Shown here in pieces: positions 1 through 13,071 of a stretch of DNA of 64,000 nt (position 1 is the stretch's first letter; each line of letters opens with the position of its first letter). The notes beneath the pieces were generated by a model. The model had not been told where the DNA came from. It was given only the letters and a program-made list of their open reading frames with translations, and did not search any database. Source of the DNA: Batillaria attramentaria (Eukaryota > Mollusca > Gastropoda > Batillariidae); NCBI GenBank assembly GCA_018292915.2, contig JACVVK020000380.1, positions 17,501 to 81,500 on the forward strand. Reading direction: 5' to 3'. Made by a program: the position numbers and the translations under genes.

Positions 1-32
<32 letters not shown>

Positions 33-76
33 CTGTGTGTGTGTGCGCGCGCGCGCGCGCGTGCATGCTCTCGTGC

Positions 77-122
<46 letters not shown>

Positions 123-192
123 CTGTGCGTACGTGTTTTTGCGTGCGTGCACGTCAGTGTGTGTATGAGAGAGAGAGAGAGAGAGAGACTGC
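1..192. repeat. Compound microsatellite (GT)n, (GC)n, (GA)n
   Basis: GT runs at the window start and at 81-120, CGCGCG at 47-60, and GA at 167-188. The array continues outside the window. Confidence 0.95.
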
Positions 193-780
193 CAGCAGAA
201 TCAAGAATCAACCAAACCCACGAAATCCGACCATGCACTTTAAGACCTCTCCCTTTCTATCCCACTGCTAAACCAACGGCCTTGACCGCTGGCCTGACGA
301 CTCTGCCTAGTGAATGGAGAGGGAAGTCAGATACGGGTATGGGTCGGCCGTGGAATGTCATTCATTCGCTCAGGCTCCATTCTCCCAGCCTTGTTCCTTA
401 CTCCGCCCCCGCCCCTTCCCCCTACATTCCTCCCTCCTCCCCTTCTTCTCGAATGGCTACAGGTCGTTTCAGTTTCCATCTGGCACGAGAAGTGTTTTTT
501 TGCGCCGTTCGATGACGGCGTTCCGTTTGTAGTCTCGAAGCCTGATCGGTCAGGACTGAAACTAGAAACTGACACATGAGTCTAATTATTAATTTTTTTG
601 TGAATAATTGTTGAGACAACGTGTTTGTCTGTATGTTCGTTCGTTTGTTTGGTCGGTTGGCCGAGCTGCAGTTTTTTGTTTTTTTTTCCTTGTGTGTGTG
701 TTGTTGTTGTTGTTTATTTGTTGTTGTTGTTGTTTTTCTTAGTTTCAGTTTATTCTTTTTTCTCTCCTTTTTCTCGTTTA

Positions 781-785
<5 letters not shown>
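193..785. other. Unassigned stretch
   Basis: No exon-like frame, element end or tRNA-like head recognised. T-rich from 585 on, with TTG runs at 700-735. Confidence 0.4.
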
Positions 786-839
<54 letters not shown>

Positions 840-908
840 CGGTCCCGGGGGTGGGGAGGGGGAGGGTCACTTTTGTTTTAGCTGTAACGTTGTTAATGCT
901 GTTTTTAA

Positions 909-948
<40 letters not shown>
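786..948. repeat. (TC)n and (TTG)n microsatellites
   Basis: (TC)n at 786-835 and (TTG)n at 912-948. Confidence 0.95.
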
Positions 949-984
949 CTGCACCACCATCTTCAATTCTCCTTTCTTCGGGAC

Positions 985-1814
985 ACGACTGCAGCATAAT
1001 GAACTTTGTTTTACCTGCAGCTGCCAAAGATGACTGAGTTCTAACTGGCGATTGATTCTGTCGTTTCACGGCTTGGCAATGTATGGTTTCGTTAGTTCAT
1101 CTTATACGGCATCTCTGTTTTGGAAAACAAAATCCACAAAGTTATGCTCTCCATTACTATCCTCCTTCACTGATAACTGATTAAACATTCCAATATTGAG
1201 CCCCATTCATGAACGACCCTCCTGCAAGAAATGTTCCTGACAAGGTGAAAGTCTTCCCTTTATTAACTTGGTCGTATTTCGCGCGAGCAGACTGTCTCAG
1301 TCAGGCCCACCCCTGGAAATTCGGTTCGTAACCACTTGTTGCACGTGAAACCGTCGAGGTCACGGTCTTGACCCTCCAACCACATCAAGACAGCTTTCCA
1401 ACAACACTTGCCAAACCGGGTGAAGACGACCGGATAATTATCCATCTTCAGCCCTGCAAGCGGACCCCGGGATTAAAGTCGACATGGGACAACACGGGTG
1501 GCGGGTACGGAACGGTCAGAACTTGAGAAGCACGTTGCCTTTATTTGCTGTGGACACCCGGCTACTGACCCGGCCAAAGGAAATGCGGGTGGGTGGACAC
1601 ACGCCGGCGAGGTGACCGCAAAAAGGGACCAGATAGAGAGAAGGAATGTCTAAACCATCATTTGGATAAAGGTCCTTTGCGCCTAACAAAAGCCTTGGCA
1701 CTTCTGCCTTTTTTCCCAGAAGACCGGAGGATGTGTCAATGGATGAGGGGGGTACGGATGGAAGAATGGGGAGGAAGAATTCAATGAAGGAAGACTGACA
1801 CAGGAAGACAGGAG
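985..1814. other. Unassigned stretch
   Basis: Mixed-composition sequence of about 830 bases. Frames of up to 64 codons on either strand have no recognisable motifs. No element boundaries seen. Confidence 0.4.
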
Positions 1815-1984
1815 TGGGTGGGTGGGTGTTTGGGGGTTTCACGTCCTTTTCCACCACGTAGGGTGATATCAAACACGGGGCAACGGTGAACAAGCCAGCA
1901 CACATATTTGGCCGCAGCCGGGATACGAACTCATGACCCGTGCATTAGAAGTCCGACGCTCTACCATTCGGCCACCCCGGCTCC
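1815..1984 (-). mobile_element. SINE family A (tRNA-Arg-like head)
   Basis: Minus-strand copy: tRNA-like head with AGAGCGTCGGACTTCTAATG and a B-box-like segment, then AAATATGTGTGCTGG, CGTTGCCCCGTGTTTGATATC, GGTGGAAAAGGACG and a (CCCA)n tail. The head resembles tRNA-Arg(UCU) by its GGACTTCTAAT core (inference). Confidence 0.82.
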
Positions 1985-2059
1985 CCCAGGAAGCCACGAA
2001 GACACAGGAAGACACAGAGATATCTAAAGACGATCCCACTCGGTAAGACTCTAGGCCAA

Positions 2060-2110
2060 AGCCCCCCCCCCCCCCCCCCCTGTATTGGCAAAAAAAAAAA
2101 AAAAAAAAAG
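2060..2110. repeat. (C)n and (A)n runs
   Basis: About 20 C at 2063-2081, then about 20 A at 2090-2109. Confidence 0.9.
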
Positions 2111-2220
2111 TACGTCAATGACGTCATTTTATGCGAAAGGGGTGATTTCGAGATGAAAGAGACTGACGTAATGGCCTTTTCCCTCAAATTTATTCAATGG
2201 ACTTACTGCTTTCATTCCAT

Positions 2221-2300
2221 ATAATAATAATAATAATAATAATGGCAGTACTTATATAGCGCTCTAACCTATTGGTTGATAACAGTTCTAAGCACTGAAA
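2221..2300. repeat. (AAT)n and TATATAGCGC element end
   Basis: ATAATAATAATAATAATAATAA followed by ACTTATATAGCGCTCTAACC, the same type of (AAT)n-TATATAGCGC end as repeat E. Nothing further of the element is recognisable. Confidence 0.45.
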
Positions 2301-2363
2301 AAAAAATGTATACAAAAATAGGAGGGAAAATTGCAATGCCATAAGGTCAGGGCGCAACGACAT

Positions 2364-2364
2364 A

Positions 2365-2421
<57 letters not shown>
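2364..2421. repeat. (ACGC)n/(AC)n microsatellite
   Basis: ACGC units, then AC dinucleotides. Confidence 0.95.
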
Positions 2422-2423
<2 letters not shown>

Positions 2424-2628
2424 TGCAAACCCATATCAACAAAATGCGATTCCCTGTTTGTAGTGTCTGGCAAGAAAGTTTGCACGACCATGCCATGTGC
2501 TGGGGTCATTATGCCAAGGCACGCGATTGGATGAATTCTGGGGGCTCGCCCTTTTTGTCTATTCTTAATGCCTTCATTATTCACAATGGCGCTCTGATGC
2601 GGAGTATAAAAGCTTGCCTCCTCTTGCG

Positions 2629-2816
2629 GGGAGCCTTGGTCAGGCCGAACGGAAGAGCGTTGGACTTCTGATGCTCGGGTTGGGAGTTCGTATCCCGCCC
2701 GGCCTGGGGCCAAATATTTGTACTGGCTTTTTCACCGTTACCCCGTCTTTGATATCACCCGCATGTGGTGGAAAAGGACGTTACACCCCCAAATACCCAT
2801 CCACCCTTGTCTTCTC
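2629..2816 (+). mobile_element. SINE family A
   Basis: Plus-strand copy with GAGCGTTGGACTTCTGATGC, GGCCAAATATTTGTACTGG, CCCCGTCTTTGATATCACCC and GGTGGAAAAGGACGTTA, ending in ATACCCATCCACCC. The B box (GAGTTCGTATCC) is recognisable. Confidence 0.85.
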
Positions 2817-3595
2817 TTGCAACCGCCTGGCGGCATGCACCCTGCCTTACGGCACTGAAAATAAAAATAAAAAATCACGAAAATCACGCTTTTTTGTGAA
2901 AAAAAAATCGCTACAAACTAGCACACTCTTAAAACCAGAGTCCTTCAAATAGACACTGCACTTCACCCCAAGCTCAATTTGTGTCGCTATGCCCGTCTTT
3001 GTACTGCACTCACAGCTCTACCTATCAATATGGAGATTCTTTCCAAGCGTACAGCTTCACCCACAAACATATCTGTTCGTCAGCATGAATGTTCAGTTCC
3101 CAGCTGGCGATTCGAACTCACGACCTAGTGCAACTACTGACCAACCGACGCTCTACTGTGACCACCTCGGGCTTCACGCTACGGTAAAAGTACGACAGAT
3201 CTAAGAGAGATCAGTCGTTCTGCAAACTGAAGGACGCCTCTTTGTGAAAATTGCAGAGTACGGCCTCGTTGTCCCTTAATCTCATAATCACCACACTGTG
3301 GCGTGCTTGGTTGAAACGGCCATAAAGAATACAACAAGAGCTGCGGTCTCTGTGACAACAGTCAGCTGACGTCTAGGGACTGAATGGGTCCGGCAGTGGC
3401 CAGAGGTCGGCCATAAGTTACATGAACTTCATGAAAACGTCTGGCCGGTTTCCAGCTGTGTTTGAAGACCTGACCATCTGTGCCTTGTGTCTGGATCAGA
3501 TAAAAGTCACAGGCGATGAAATAAGGTCAATAAAATGGTACGGTGGAAACGGAAACAAGTGCCAGACTACATGCAGAAGTTATATTTTTTTATTT
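2817..3595. other. Mostly unassigned stretch
   Basis: Apart from the SINE remnant near 3100-3178, no gene or element end is recognisable. Confidence 0.4.
3095..3178 (-). mobile_element. Degenerate tRNA-headed SINE remnant
   Basis: Minus-strand GGTCGTGAGTTCGAATCGCC and GTAGAGCGTCGGTTGG recall the head of family A, without the family A body. An old fragment or a related family. Confidence 0.4.
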
Positions 3596-3601
3596 TGTTT
3601 G

Positions 3602-3747
3602 TGGGGGGGGGGGGAGGGGGAGGAAGGGGGCGGGGGCGTTTGTTATCGCTTTTGTTTTGTTTTTTGTTTCGTTATTGTTTTGATTTTGCTTGTTGTTTTC
3701 ACCTGAGTGTGCGCGTGCATGCTTGTGCGTGCGTCAGTGTGTGTGTG

Positions 3748-3817
<70 letters not shown>

Positions 3818-3822
3818 AGTGT
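3602..3822. repeat. G-rich run and (GT)n microsatellite
   Basis: G-run with GAGG interruptions at 3602-3640, TTTTG runs, then (GT)n at 3735-3815. Confidence 0.95.
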
Positions 3823-4411
3823 AAACAAAACTACTGTATCAGCAGTAATATCAGCCTACTCCATCCTTTCCTCTGCACGCTACGCTTTTAGAAACAACAA
3901 CAACAACTATACACATAAACGTGAAATTGTACCCTTGTCCATTCTGACGACACAGCAAAACAAACAAACAAACAAACAAACAAAAAAACCCACAAATTCC
4001 TATACACCACACAGTGAGACCAACTGTCGTGCCCAGGGCATAGAGTACTCTCCTCTGACGAAAATATCTGTTGTCAGTTATTCTTTTCCCGTCCCCTTTT
4101 TCCCAGCCTGCCAGAACATGTATAGGCAGTGAATCGGATGTAATTATAAACTGGACCATAAAAAAAGTTCCTGACAGCGACATGCCGCTGGGGAAGTAGG
4201 TACAAGGGAGATAACTGAGGCGTGGAGAGACTGAAGAGGCGAGCTTTTGATGTCGGCTCAGATTCTGGTTTCGTTTAGCTGACTCAGGGGAAAAATGGTC
4301 AGTCACTAATTCTTAACGTACGCTTCTAATTTTTCCCATGTCTCATAATACCCATTATTATTATTATTATTTACATTTCTTATCATTTATAACTTGAGCA
4401 ATATACTGGCG

Positions 4412-4545
4412 AAACGAAAAATAATTAATTCAGTTTGCATGATTTAAATTTGGCATAACTGACTTGATGGGAGTGTTGCACTTTGTTTATACTCGTGTTT
4501 GCTGCAAAAAGAGCCGTTAAGACACAGTAAATCTTGCCTGAGTCT
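4412..4545 (+). repeat. Dispersed repeat D, copy 1
   Basis: Shares AAAAATAATTAATT, TTGCATG(G)ATTTAAA, TGGAGTGTT-like and CTCGTGTTTGCTGCAA with 10366-10490, over about 125 bases. No SINE head or inverted ends are visible; it may be the tail part of a longer family. Confidence 0.6.
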
Positions 4546-4554
4546 TTACCACAC

Positions 4555-4556
4555 CG

Positions 4557-4600
<44 letters not shown>
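4555..4600. repeat. (AC)n microsatellite
   Basis: About 21 AC units. Confidence 0.95.
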
Positions 4601-4609
4601 ACACGAGAA

Positions 4610-5235
4610 TATGAGCAAAGGAAAAAAAATCTAATAATCTAGTTATGACAAACAGCCCATCAAGGTCGTGTTGCTTTCTTTGTCTTTGGTTTCATCGTCA
4701 TGGCGGGAATACAAGGCGAGGTGGTAAGGTCGAAGAAGAGCCGAGATCACGGCCGTATGGTACATCGTAGAAAAAAACTGAACTAGCCGGTTACAGGACC
4801 AGTTGCTGTGACTCTGCTAGCCTGGACTATACTAGGGGTAGCTTGCAGTGATGGGGGTCAGTATTGGGGGGTGGAGATTGGAATGCGGCCCGCGGGTCGG
4901 GACCTCACACTGCTCAGGTTTGACTTCCTGCACTGTCGTTCCCCCTTCCACCCTTTCCCACTGTGCTCTAGCGACCATCTTCGCCTGAGCTGTAAACATG
5001 CTACATTTCCCGTCGATTACTGCCTGCATGAGTTCGTGCCACGACTGAAAAAAATGCGTGCTTGTTGCGGCGGTAAGGGAGACAACCCATGCAGGCAATA
5101 ATCTCTAAAACAGGCTGAAAATGTACTGTGTTGGTGAATGCGACGGAACTCCCCGCTTCTGTGCACATTGTGAAATACCACGTTGACCATAAACTTGTTC
5201 AGGACTGCCCACTTTCCTTGTCACCGAGTATTTCT
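4610..5235. other. Unassigned stretch
   Basis: No recognisable coding or repeat feature. Frames of up to 97 codons at 4808-5101 and on the opposite strand overlap each other and show no motifs. Confidence 0.4.
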
Positions 5236-5236
5236 G

Positions 5237-5293
5237 GTTTTTTTTGTTTGTTTGTTTGTTTGTTTGTTTGTTTTTTGGTTGGTTTTTTTTTTC
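5237..5293. repeat. (TTTG)n microsatellite
   Basis: TTTG units flanked by T runs. Confidence 0.9.
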
Positions 5294-5391
5294 CTTCTTA
5301 GGTATCACTTGTCTTAGCGAAGGTCTCGGCTCGCCGATTTCGGGTCAGTGCAGAGGGTAAACCTAGTGAAACCCAATGGTACAGAGTTGCT

Positions 5392-5425
5392 CTAAACCTA
5401 ACCCTAACCCTCAATCTAACCCTAC
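5392..5425. repeat. Short interstitial telomere-like CCCTAA repeats
   Basis: AAACCTAACCCTAACCCTCA followed by ATCTAACCCTAC: three to four degenerate TTAGGG-type units on the minus strand. Confidence 0.6.
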
Positions 5426-5543
5426 ACCGACCTAAGCAATCGAACTGTACTAAATGAGCGTAGCCGCTGCGTTGGCCGGTACTATGATCAGTCCGCCCAA
5501 TACTGTGACGGCGCAAGGATGCGAGCTTTCAGTCCGTGCTGGA

Positions 5544-5728
5544 GGGTGGGTGAGTGGGTGTTTAGGAGTTTAACGTCCTTCAGTTCCACCACATGCGGGT
5601 GATATCAAAGACGGGGCAACGATGAAAAAGCCAGCACAAATAGTTGGCCCCAACCGGGATTCGAACTCACGACCCGAGCATTCGGGAAGTCCAACGATCT
5701 ACCATTCGGCCACCCCGGCCGGTTCCCC
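5544..5728 (-). mobile_element. SINE family A with 12-bp target duplication
   Basis: Complete minus-strand copy. GTCCGTGCTGGA occurs at 5532-5543 and again at 5729-5740, so both ends of the insertion are exactly defined. The sequence is otherwise close to the other family A copies. Confidence 0.9.
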
Positions 5729-5740
5729 GTCCGTGCTGGA

Positions 5741-6600
5741 AATCGGAATGTTTACAGACATCAGTTCAGGGCCAGTCCGGCCGGCTGCACTGACTGACTG
5801 ACGGAGCCACCACCACCGTCAGCGACCGGCCAGTGATAGTGACCGACATGACATGGGCGGTAGTTGACAGTCAGTACCGACTATAGTGCGGCCGCTCGGC
5901 CCACGGGTCACAGTCATCCTTCACCGGCACAGGTCCCTGTCCGGGTACTGACCGACACAAATACCGGTCTACAGCCTTTGATCCCGCCACTGACTTCGTC
6001 AGAATGTCAACTTGAGGCGGCCAGAGCGGCGGCTACCATGGGCCTCGGGGGTCAGTTGCAAGAACATTGACCATTGTGTTCAGCGTCAACTCATGTTGTG
6101 TAGAGGCCAATAAAGTGACAATAAATATGTTTCGTGTTTCGTGTGTAGTATAGTTTTGTATTCATTCAACAGGTCAAGTAAAGTTTATCTTCCTACCTCC
6201 TAGGAGCTAATGCCGCAACGACTGAAACCAACATACCACTGATGGCAGAATGCGTACATACATACATACACACACACGGGTAACACTGCGCAATGATTAG
6301 TACTAACGGCTTTAACCGTTATATAATTATCTGTACACATACATGGGGAAGTGGTGCTTGAGATGGGAGAACTGAGAGTGGATAAACTGTGTATATGCCA
6401 TTTCTTTTTTGGAACTAATGAGGTTGTGTGCATTGTATGATAAAATTTAACATGTACTTCCATACCCCCAGGCACCCACCCTTAAATCGTTGAACAACTG
6501 ACAATTTCCCATTTATGATGATAAAACAAAGTATTATTGAATTGAATTACATTCTAACTGCTTACATGTGACATCTGTGTGTCCAAACTTGATTCCCTTC
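5741..6600. other. Unassigned stretch
   Basis: GC-richer to 6065 with many CACTGAC/GTCAG words, then AT-richer. No recognisable gene; a CATACATACATACACACACAC microsatellite lies near 6256-6277. Confidence 0.4.
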
Positions 6601-6618
6601 CAATTCAGTCTGGGCCTG

Positions 6619-6774
6619 GGAGCCGGGGTGGCCGTTGGACTTCTAATGCTCGGGTCGTGAGTTCGTATCCCGGATGGAGCCAAATATTTGTGCCGGCTTT
6701 TTCATCGTTGCCCCGTCTTTGATATCACCCGTATGTGGTGGAAAAGGACGTTAAACCCCCAAACACCCACCCAT
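6619..6774 (+). mobile_element. SINE family A with deletion in the tRNA head
   Basis: GAGCCGGGGTGGCC is joined directly to GTTGGACTTCTAATGCTCGG, so the A-box part (about 12 bases, AATGGTAGAGC) is missing. The body and CCCACCC tail are intact. TCCCTTCCAA appears on both sides (6594 and 6775 regions), perhaps a target duplication. Confidence 0.8.
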
Positions 6775-7282
6775 CCCTTCCAACTCTGAGCCTGCGCCAT
6801 AATATAGCCCTACAAAAGACTGTCCCAGTCTGTATGATTTCACATGTATATGAACGCAAAGGAACGTGAAGAATGCAAGTTATATACTGGCCCGGGGAGG
6901 GGGGGGGGGGCGGAGATGGGGGAGAGAGACTGAGAGGAGAAATATAAATCATAACCTTTCATTTTGCCCGCCAGCAAGTAGCAGTTTGATCCAGGCGGAG
7001 GCATGTAGACAGCCGTCTAACAATAGCACCTCTTTCTCTTTGATGTGTATACATAGCCCGTCTGCCGTGACCTGTGATCAGTGTGTGTGTCGGCATCAAA
7101 GTATGCATATCCTTGCACAAGGTATTCAGAAGTGCCGGCGTGTGCGTTGGGCCGGGTGGGGCCGGTTTGAAAAGGTAAACTTGACTACCGAATCTTGAAG
7201 TGACTTTGTTGTCATGAAAAAGCGTGAATTTCGTGATTTTTGTCTAATGTAGGATTTGGGTTTAAATATGAATGTTATGACA

Positions 7283-7555
7283 CAGGTACCGTGTTTGTTT
7301 GTTTGTTTGTTTGGTTGTTTGGTTGGTTGGTTGTTTGGTTGGTTGGTTGGTTGGCTGGTTGGGTTTTTTTTGTTTTTTTTTTTGTGTCACCCCCCCCCCC
7401 CCAAAAAAAAAAAAAAAAACTACTAGCGAAATGTTTTCTACACTCCGTAGCTGGAAGACATGAAGGATCCTATATCCGCTATAGCGCAGCGGATATTTGT
7501 ACTAGTTGTAGCCCTCCCACGACTGATTCAAACGCCGTAAAAAAAAAAAAAAAAA
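7283..7555. repeat. (TTTG)n/(TTGG)n and homopolymer runs
   Basis: TTTG and GGTT units at 7283-7360, C run at 7389-7402, A runs at 7403-7419 and 7540-7557. Confidence 0.9.
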
Positions 7556-7839
7556 AATTAAAAAAGACATAACTTCCGCTGCAAGTAAAGTTTTACGCAG
7601 GCCGTGAAACTCCCTCGGTTTATGTTTCCTTAAAGCGATAAAATTGCATGAAGTGCCACGCAAGCCGTCTCGGTGGGTCTTAAACATACACATACCTCAG
7701 CCGAACGGTCGTCACTGATGCGCCCACAAAGAGGAGGCCGGGAGAGATTGAGTGTCGGAGTCTCCACTGTAGAGTCAACTGAGAAAGAACGAGTCAAACC
7801 GCCCACGACTATGCGGGAGAAGGATGTTAAATGTTTGTA

Positions 7840-7868
7840 CACCCCCCCCCCCTGCCCCCCCCCCCCCA

Positions 7869-7938
<70 letters not shown>
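7840..7938. repeat. (C)n and (AC)n microsatellite
   Basis: C runs at 7841-7867 and AC dinucleotides at 7870-7938. Confidence 0.95.
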
Positions 7939-7940
<2 letters not shown>

Positions 7941-8377
7941 CGTCTCCAGTAAGCATGATGATTCATTTTGTACATATGTACCTTCATTTTGCGGACGTCA
8001 GTAAACCCTTTTTCCCGTTCTTCATCTGCAAAAATATCATACACATGCAAATCTGAAGTTTAGTTTCAGGCCCCGGAGAGAAAGAAATTTATCGTTTGGC
8101 TTGGCAGAAGGAGCTAAGCGCCATGGATTTGACAAGCGCTTAGGCTCTTTTGCTACACTGACAGGCGGTAGATATAGGTCAACGTGTGACTAGGTCAATA
8201 GGCGAGACAAGCGACGTAGCAGATGACGTGCTGTAAACTGCTTTGTCAGAAAGAACGAGACGTCATTTGATAACGGGAAATGGCGGGTCTGTAGTGCTGA
8301 ATAGGCGTATCGACAAGTACTTGACCATTACGACAGAAGTCAGACTACTCGACAGTAACCAACACGGAACAAGTGAC

Positions 8378-8458
8378 ACCCCCCCCCCCCCCCCCCCCCC
8401 CACCCCCACACGCCTCGCCTCTCAGTTACGCCCCTGCCCCCTCACATCCTCAGTCACA

Positions 8459-8506
<48 letters not shown>

Positions 8507-8509
8507 GTG

Positions 8510-8550
<41 letters not shown>

Positions 8551-8584
8551 GCACGCACGCACGCACGCACTGCACGCGCGCGCG

Positions 8585-8668
<84 letters not shown>
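8378..8668. repeat. Compound (C)n, (AC)n, (TC)n, (GCAC)n, (GC)n microsatellite
   Basis: C run at 8378-8401, AC at 8460-8505, TC at 8511-8528, GCAC at 8550-8570, CG at 8575-8592 and AC at 8593-8668. Confidence 0.95.
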
Positions 8669-8672
<4 letters not shown>

Positions 8673-8689
8673 TTCCTCCTGCTTGCGAC

Positions 8690-9480
<791 letters not shown>

Positions 9481-9719
9481 TGCCGAGTGCGTGTGTTTTA
9501 TTGCTTTTTTATGGTGACGCAAAGTGTGCCGTGGTCTTAAACAGACGTCAGCAACAAGCCCCGAACATATATGGATCGAATTACAGAAAATACACTAAGT
9601 GCACAATGAACATCTTTGTACCCAAACACCTTCAAGTTTTCCTCAGTCGCCGACACTGACAAGTCCGGTATGAAATTTCAGACACCAAAACACCTGTACC
9701 TCAGACGATCACATTACGG

Positions 9720-9998
9720 CGATGAAAGCAAATTGGAGGGGGGGGGGAGGGACTAAACAGAAGGAAGGGGGTGCGGTATGGGGGGCCGGGGGGGGGGAGG
9801 GGATGGGGGTGGGGGGTGGGTGGGTGGAGGTGCCAGTTTTAGCAATGGTCAAGGAAGCTTATAGGAGAAAAGCGGATGATGAGGGATGGTGGCGTGGAGA
9901 GACTGGTGGGTCGGGGGGGTGGGGGGGGAGAGGTTGACTGACTTAAGTTTTCAAGACGGATGTCGTTGCGAGAGGGGGTTGGGAGGGGGGGGGGGGTC
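9720..9998. repeat. G-rich purine tract
   Basis: Several G runs of 8-12 with GGGGTGGGGGG units on the plus strand. Potential G-quadruplex former. Confidence 0.8.
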
Positions 9999-10365
9999 AC
10001 GTTACCTGCTCGGAGCGTGCCAGGTAGGTGTAGAGCAGGTGGAGGATCAAAAGCACCAATAAACGACACGCGCAGGCCAGACATCGTCGCAGGGAGGCTC
10101 TGTCAGGGATGGAGGTGACAGCACCGGTCGGCACGTGTTGCTGACTGAGGTCGTATTTGAATTTCAAATCTAGACTATAGTGCCGGTTCATCGGATCAGG
10201 CATTCCAGCTGCGTCCTGTTCATTTTAATACAGATATAAACGACATGCGTGAACTCAGTGAACTGTTTACTGCTAAACTTTATTGTTTCATGTTTAACTT
10301 AATTCCTACCAAGTAAGTTTGGGGTTGTCGTGCACCAGTCAGTGGCCGCCTCACCAGTAAACTTT

Positions 10366-10490
10366 GAAAAATAATTAATTTATTTTTGCATGGATTTAAA
10401 CTTGGCTCATTTGGAGTGTTATACTTTGATTATACTTGTGTTTGCTGCAATAGGAGCCGTCAAGGAACTGTTAACTTGATCTTTTCTGAT
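10366..10490 (+). repeat. Dispersed repeat D, copy 2
   Basis: Matches 4412-4545 in the same orientation (AAAAATAATTAATT, GGAGTGTTATACTTTG, ACTTGTGTTTGCTGCAA, AGGAGCCGTCAAG). It precedes the family C fragment at 10619, so the two may belong to one composite element. Confidence 0.6.
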
Positions 10491-10618
10491 TTTCGCATAT
10501 ATAGGGCCAAAAACGAAAACTGAATGAAAATAAAAATAAAAAAACGTGCGTTACTTGTGCGCGGTACGGTAAGAAATGTACTATGACGATCGATGAAAAA
10601 ATTGTTTAAAAAAAAAAG

Positions 10619-10796
10619 GCAATTCTAAATTCCGAAACTTAAATAGCTGAGCTGACCCTTCGCACCACATGACTACTGTGTTCATGTCCAGTGTGTGAGA
10701 GAATGCGTGTAATTCACGTGAGCGTGCGAGTTGGGTTCAGTTCGCGGCGCTTTGAGCCTATTCAATACTCAGTTCTTATTATTATCATTATTAGAC
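10619..10796 (+). mobile_element. SINE family C, 3' part
   Basis: Starts in the CAATTCTAAATTCCGAAAC segment, has AGAGAATGCGTGTAATTCAC and GTTCGCGGCGCTTTGAGCC, and ends in an ATTATTATCATTATTA tail. The tRNA-like head is absent. Confidence 0.8.
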
Positions 10797-10799
10797 TTG

Positions 10800-12750
10800 A
10801 AATTACAATTTGACATCAGATTCCAAAGACACAGTTTAAGTTTATATTCTTCTGACTAACTAAAACTCACAGATATAAGGAAATCTTCAAAAAAAAACAT
10901 CCCCCCACCAAAGCTCGCTTTGGTCAACTTCTGATCAGTCAGTACCAGCGAGCCACCGCGAGAAAGCTTTCCTATGCCGTTCAGGTTAACCGTCGTCCAC
11001 CCAGTTCAAACTTCAGTCACCGAGCGCCGGTTGAAATTTTTGTCCTGCATTCCTGCCCCCGTGCGGTGCCCCTCGAATCGTCCACCTGTCGCGCAGAGAA
11101 GCAGGTGGAAAAGTCTGTTGACTGACTTGACGGTGATTTGCCGCAAAGACGTTGTCCCACATTCTCATCACACTCCCTCCCCCTCCCCCCTCCCCCCGGC
11201 ACAGGTTGGAGATAGGGGTGGGTGCGGACAGCTGATGGAAGCGGAGGGGGAGGACGGAGGACACTCGAGTCATCTTTGACATAATTTTTTGTGAGTGATG
11301 CTCATTACCTGGCAAGGTGTCACCAACGACGTTCCCAGAACATGGAGAATTTGAACTGCATCAACGCCGGGATGAATCGAGTAGTACTTTTTTTGGGGGG
11401 GGGGGGGGGAGGGGGGTCATTTCAAGTTGTCCTCGTGCGTACGACAGGAAGCGTGTGCCTGTGGCTGAGTCACGTATGGTATGGTATGGTATGGTGTATG
11501 GTAGACTTCTCCTCGGCGCACGTATCCATCTCTGCTGAAATGCTCACGGCGCCGCAGGGCTGGAGGACGAAGCATTGAAAGCCTGCTGCCGTTTAAGCGC
11601 TACTTTATGTGCAAACCTCCACCCTGCTATTCACTCTGGTGCGTGCGACAGTATTTTCTGTTTACCACGCCACCGGCCACAGCCTACTCTTCTTCGAAAG
11701 ATGAACGTGGGATTTTTAGCGTGCACACTTGATGTATGTGCGATCACGTGACCCTGGAATCCAGTGGAGACTACATATGGCACACGCCCACTGGTTCCCC
11801 CCCCCTTCCACCTCCCCTTCCCCCTCCCCCTCAGGTCCAAGAGGTCAAGATACTTAATTGAACCGCCAAGACTTGTTTCGATGAAAAAAAATGTTTTCGA
11901 TGTCTAGATTTGCCACAAACACTGCATCCGTGTAACCTGACATTGTTTTCTTGGATGGTTGCTGCAATCTCTTTTTTTTTTAAAGAAATAAAAATCACAA
12001 CAACAAAAACATCTATGCATGTTCTTTGTGACTGTGCCTCATTCAGATGGCGTCGTCAGCGAGAGGGTACGCGATGTTCTGTTTCGCTCAAAATCATGAC
12101 AAGTTTCTGAACACCTCTATGCTCGTACTGTTGCTGAGACTGATGGAAACCTGCTTTTGAAACTCTAAGGTTGTTTGCCAGATAGAAGGATGTTTCAGCT
12201 GGCCATTGCGGCGACCGTTTTCGGAACTTCGTGTTTTCTAATATTAGAGACTGAAACACGACTTTCTTTGAGCCTAAGGTCCGTTCCTGGACAGACTGGG
12301 ACTCGACAAAGCTGATAAAAATAGCCACCAATCAGCGCCGTCTAGCTGGTCCTCCATTCGCAAGCAAATAACGTCGTCTGCTCAGTACTCGGTATACTTC
12401 CAGAGCAACCTACACGCCGACCTGAGTCACAACAATGGTTTCAGATGCTCTATAGTGACCCAGGTGACTGATTCTCATGCACAGAGAAAGCGCATTCGAT
12501 GAAACGTTTTCACGCATGCTGTTGGTGTATGTCTGTCACTGATACATAATTGAGGGTGAAGCAATTCCCACCATTATTTCGAGAACGATGCAATGCATGA
12601 TCAGTCCGCTGGGCCGATACATGTACCTACAAACATGGTGAGCGCGGTGGGCTCTGTCGTCGAAACTATAATCATGACAGTGACTGTGACATGCAAAGAC
12701 CTAATCTTTATGATTTGTATGCTCACCAGATCGTTCTGGGCTGTTTGCCT
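10800..12750. other. Long stretch without recognised genes
   Basis: Contains a G-run at 11393-11420, a short (ATGGT)n at 11474-11500 and pyrimidine-rich CCCTCCCC blocks at 11165-11200 and 11795-11830. Frames up to 101 codons overlap on both strands and show no family motifs. Confidence 0.4.
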
Positions 12751-12751
12751 G

Positions 12752-13018
12752 GTTTTGTTTTGTTTTGTTTTGTTTTTATTTTGGGCTTTTTTGTTTTGTT
12801 TTGTTTTGGGTTTTTTTTTTTTTTTGGTTTGTTAGGGGTATTTTGGTTTGTTTGTTGCGGGGGGGGGGGGGGGGGGTAGGGGTTTTTTTCGGGGGGGGGG
12901 GGGTTAGGGTGGTGTTGGGTTGTTGTTGTTTTGTTTTTGTTTAGTTTTTTCTGTTGTGGTTTTTTTGTGGGTTTTGTTGTTGTTGTTTGTTTGTTTGGTT
13001 TTTTTTTGGGGGGGAGGG

Positions 13019-13071
<53 letters not shown>

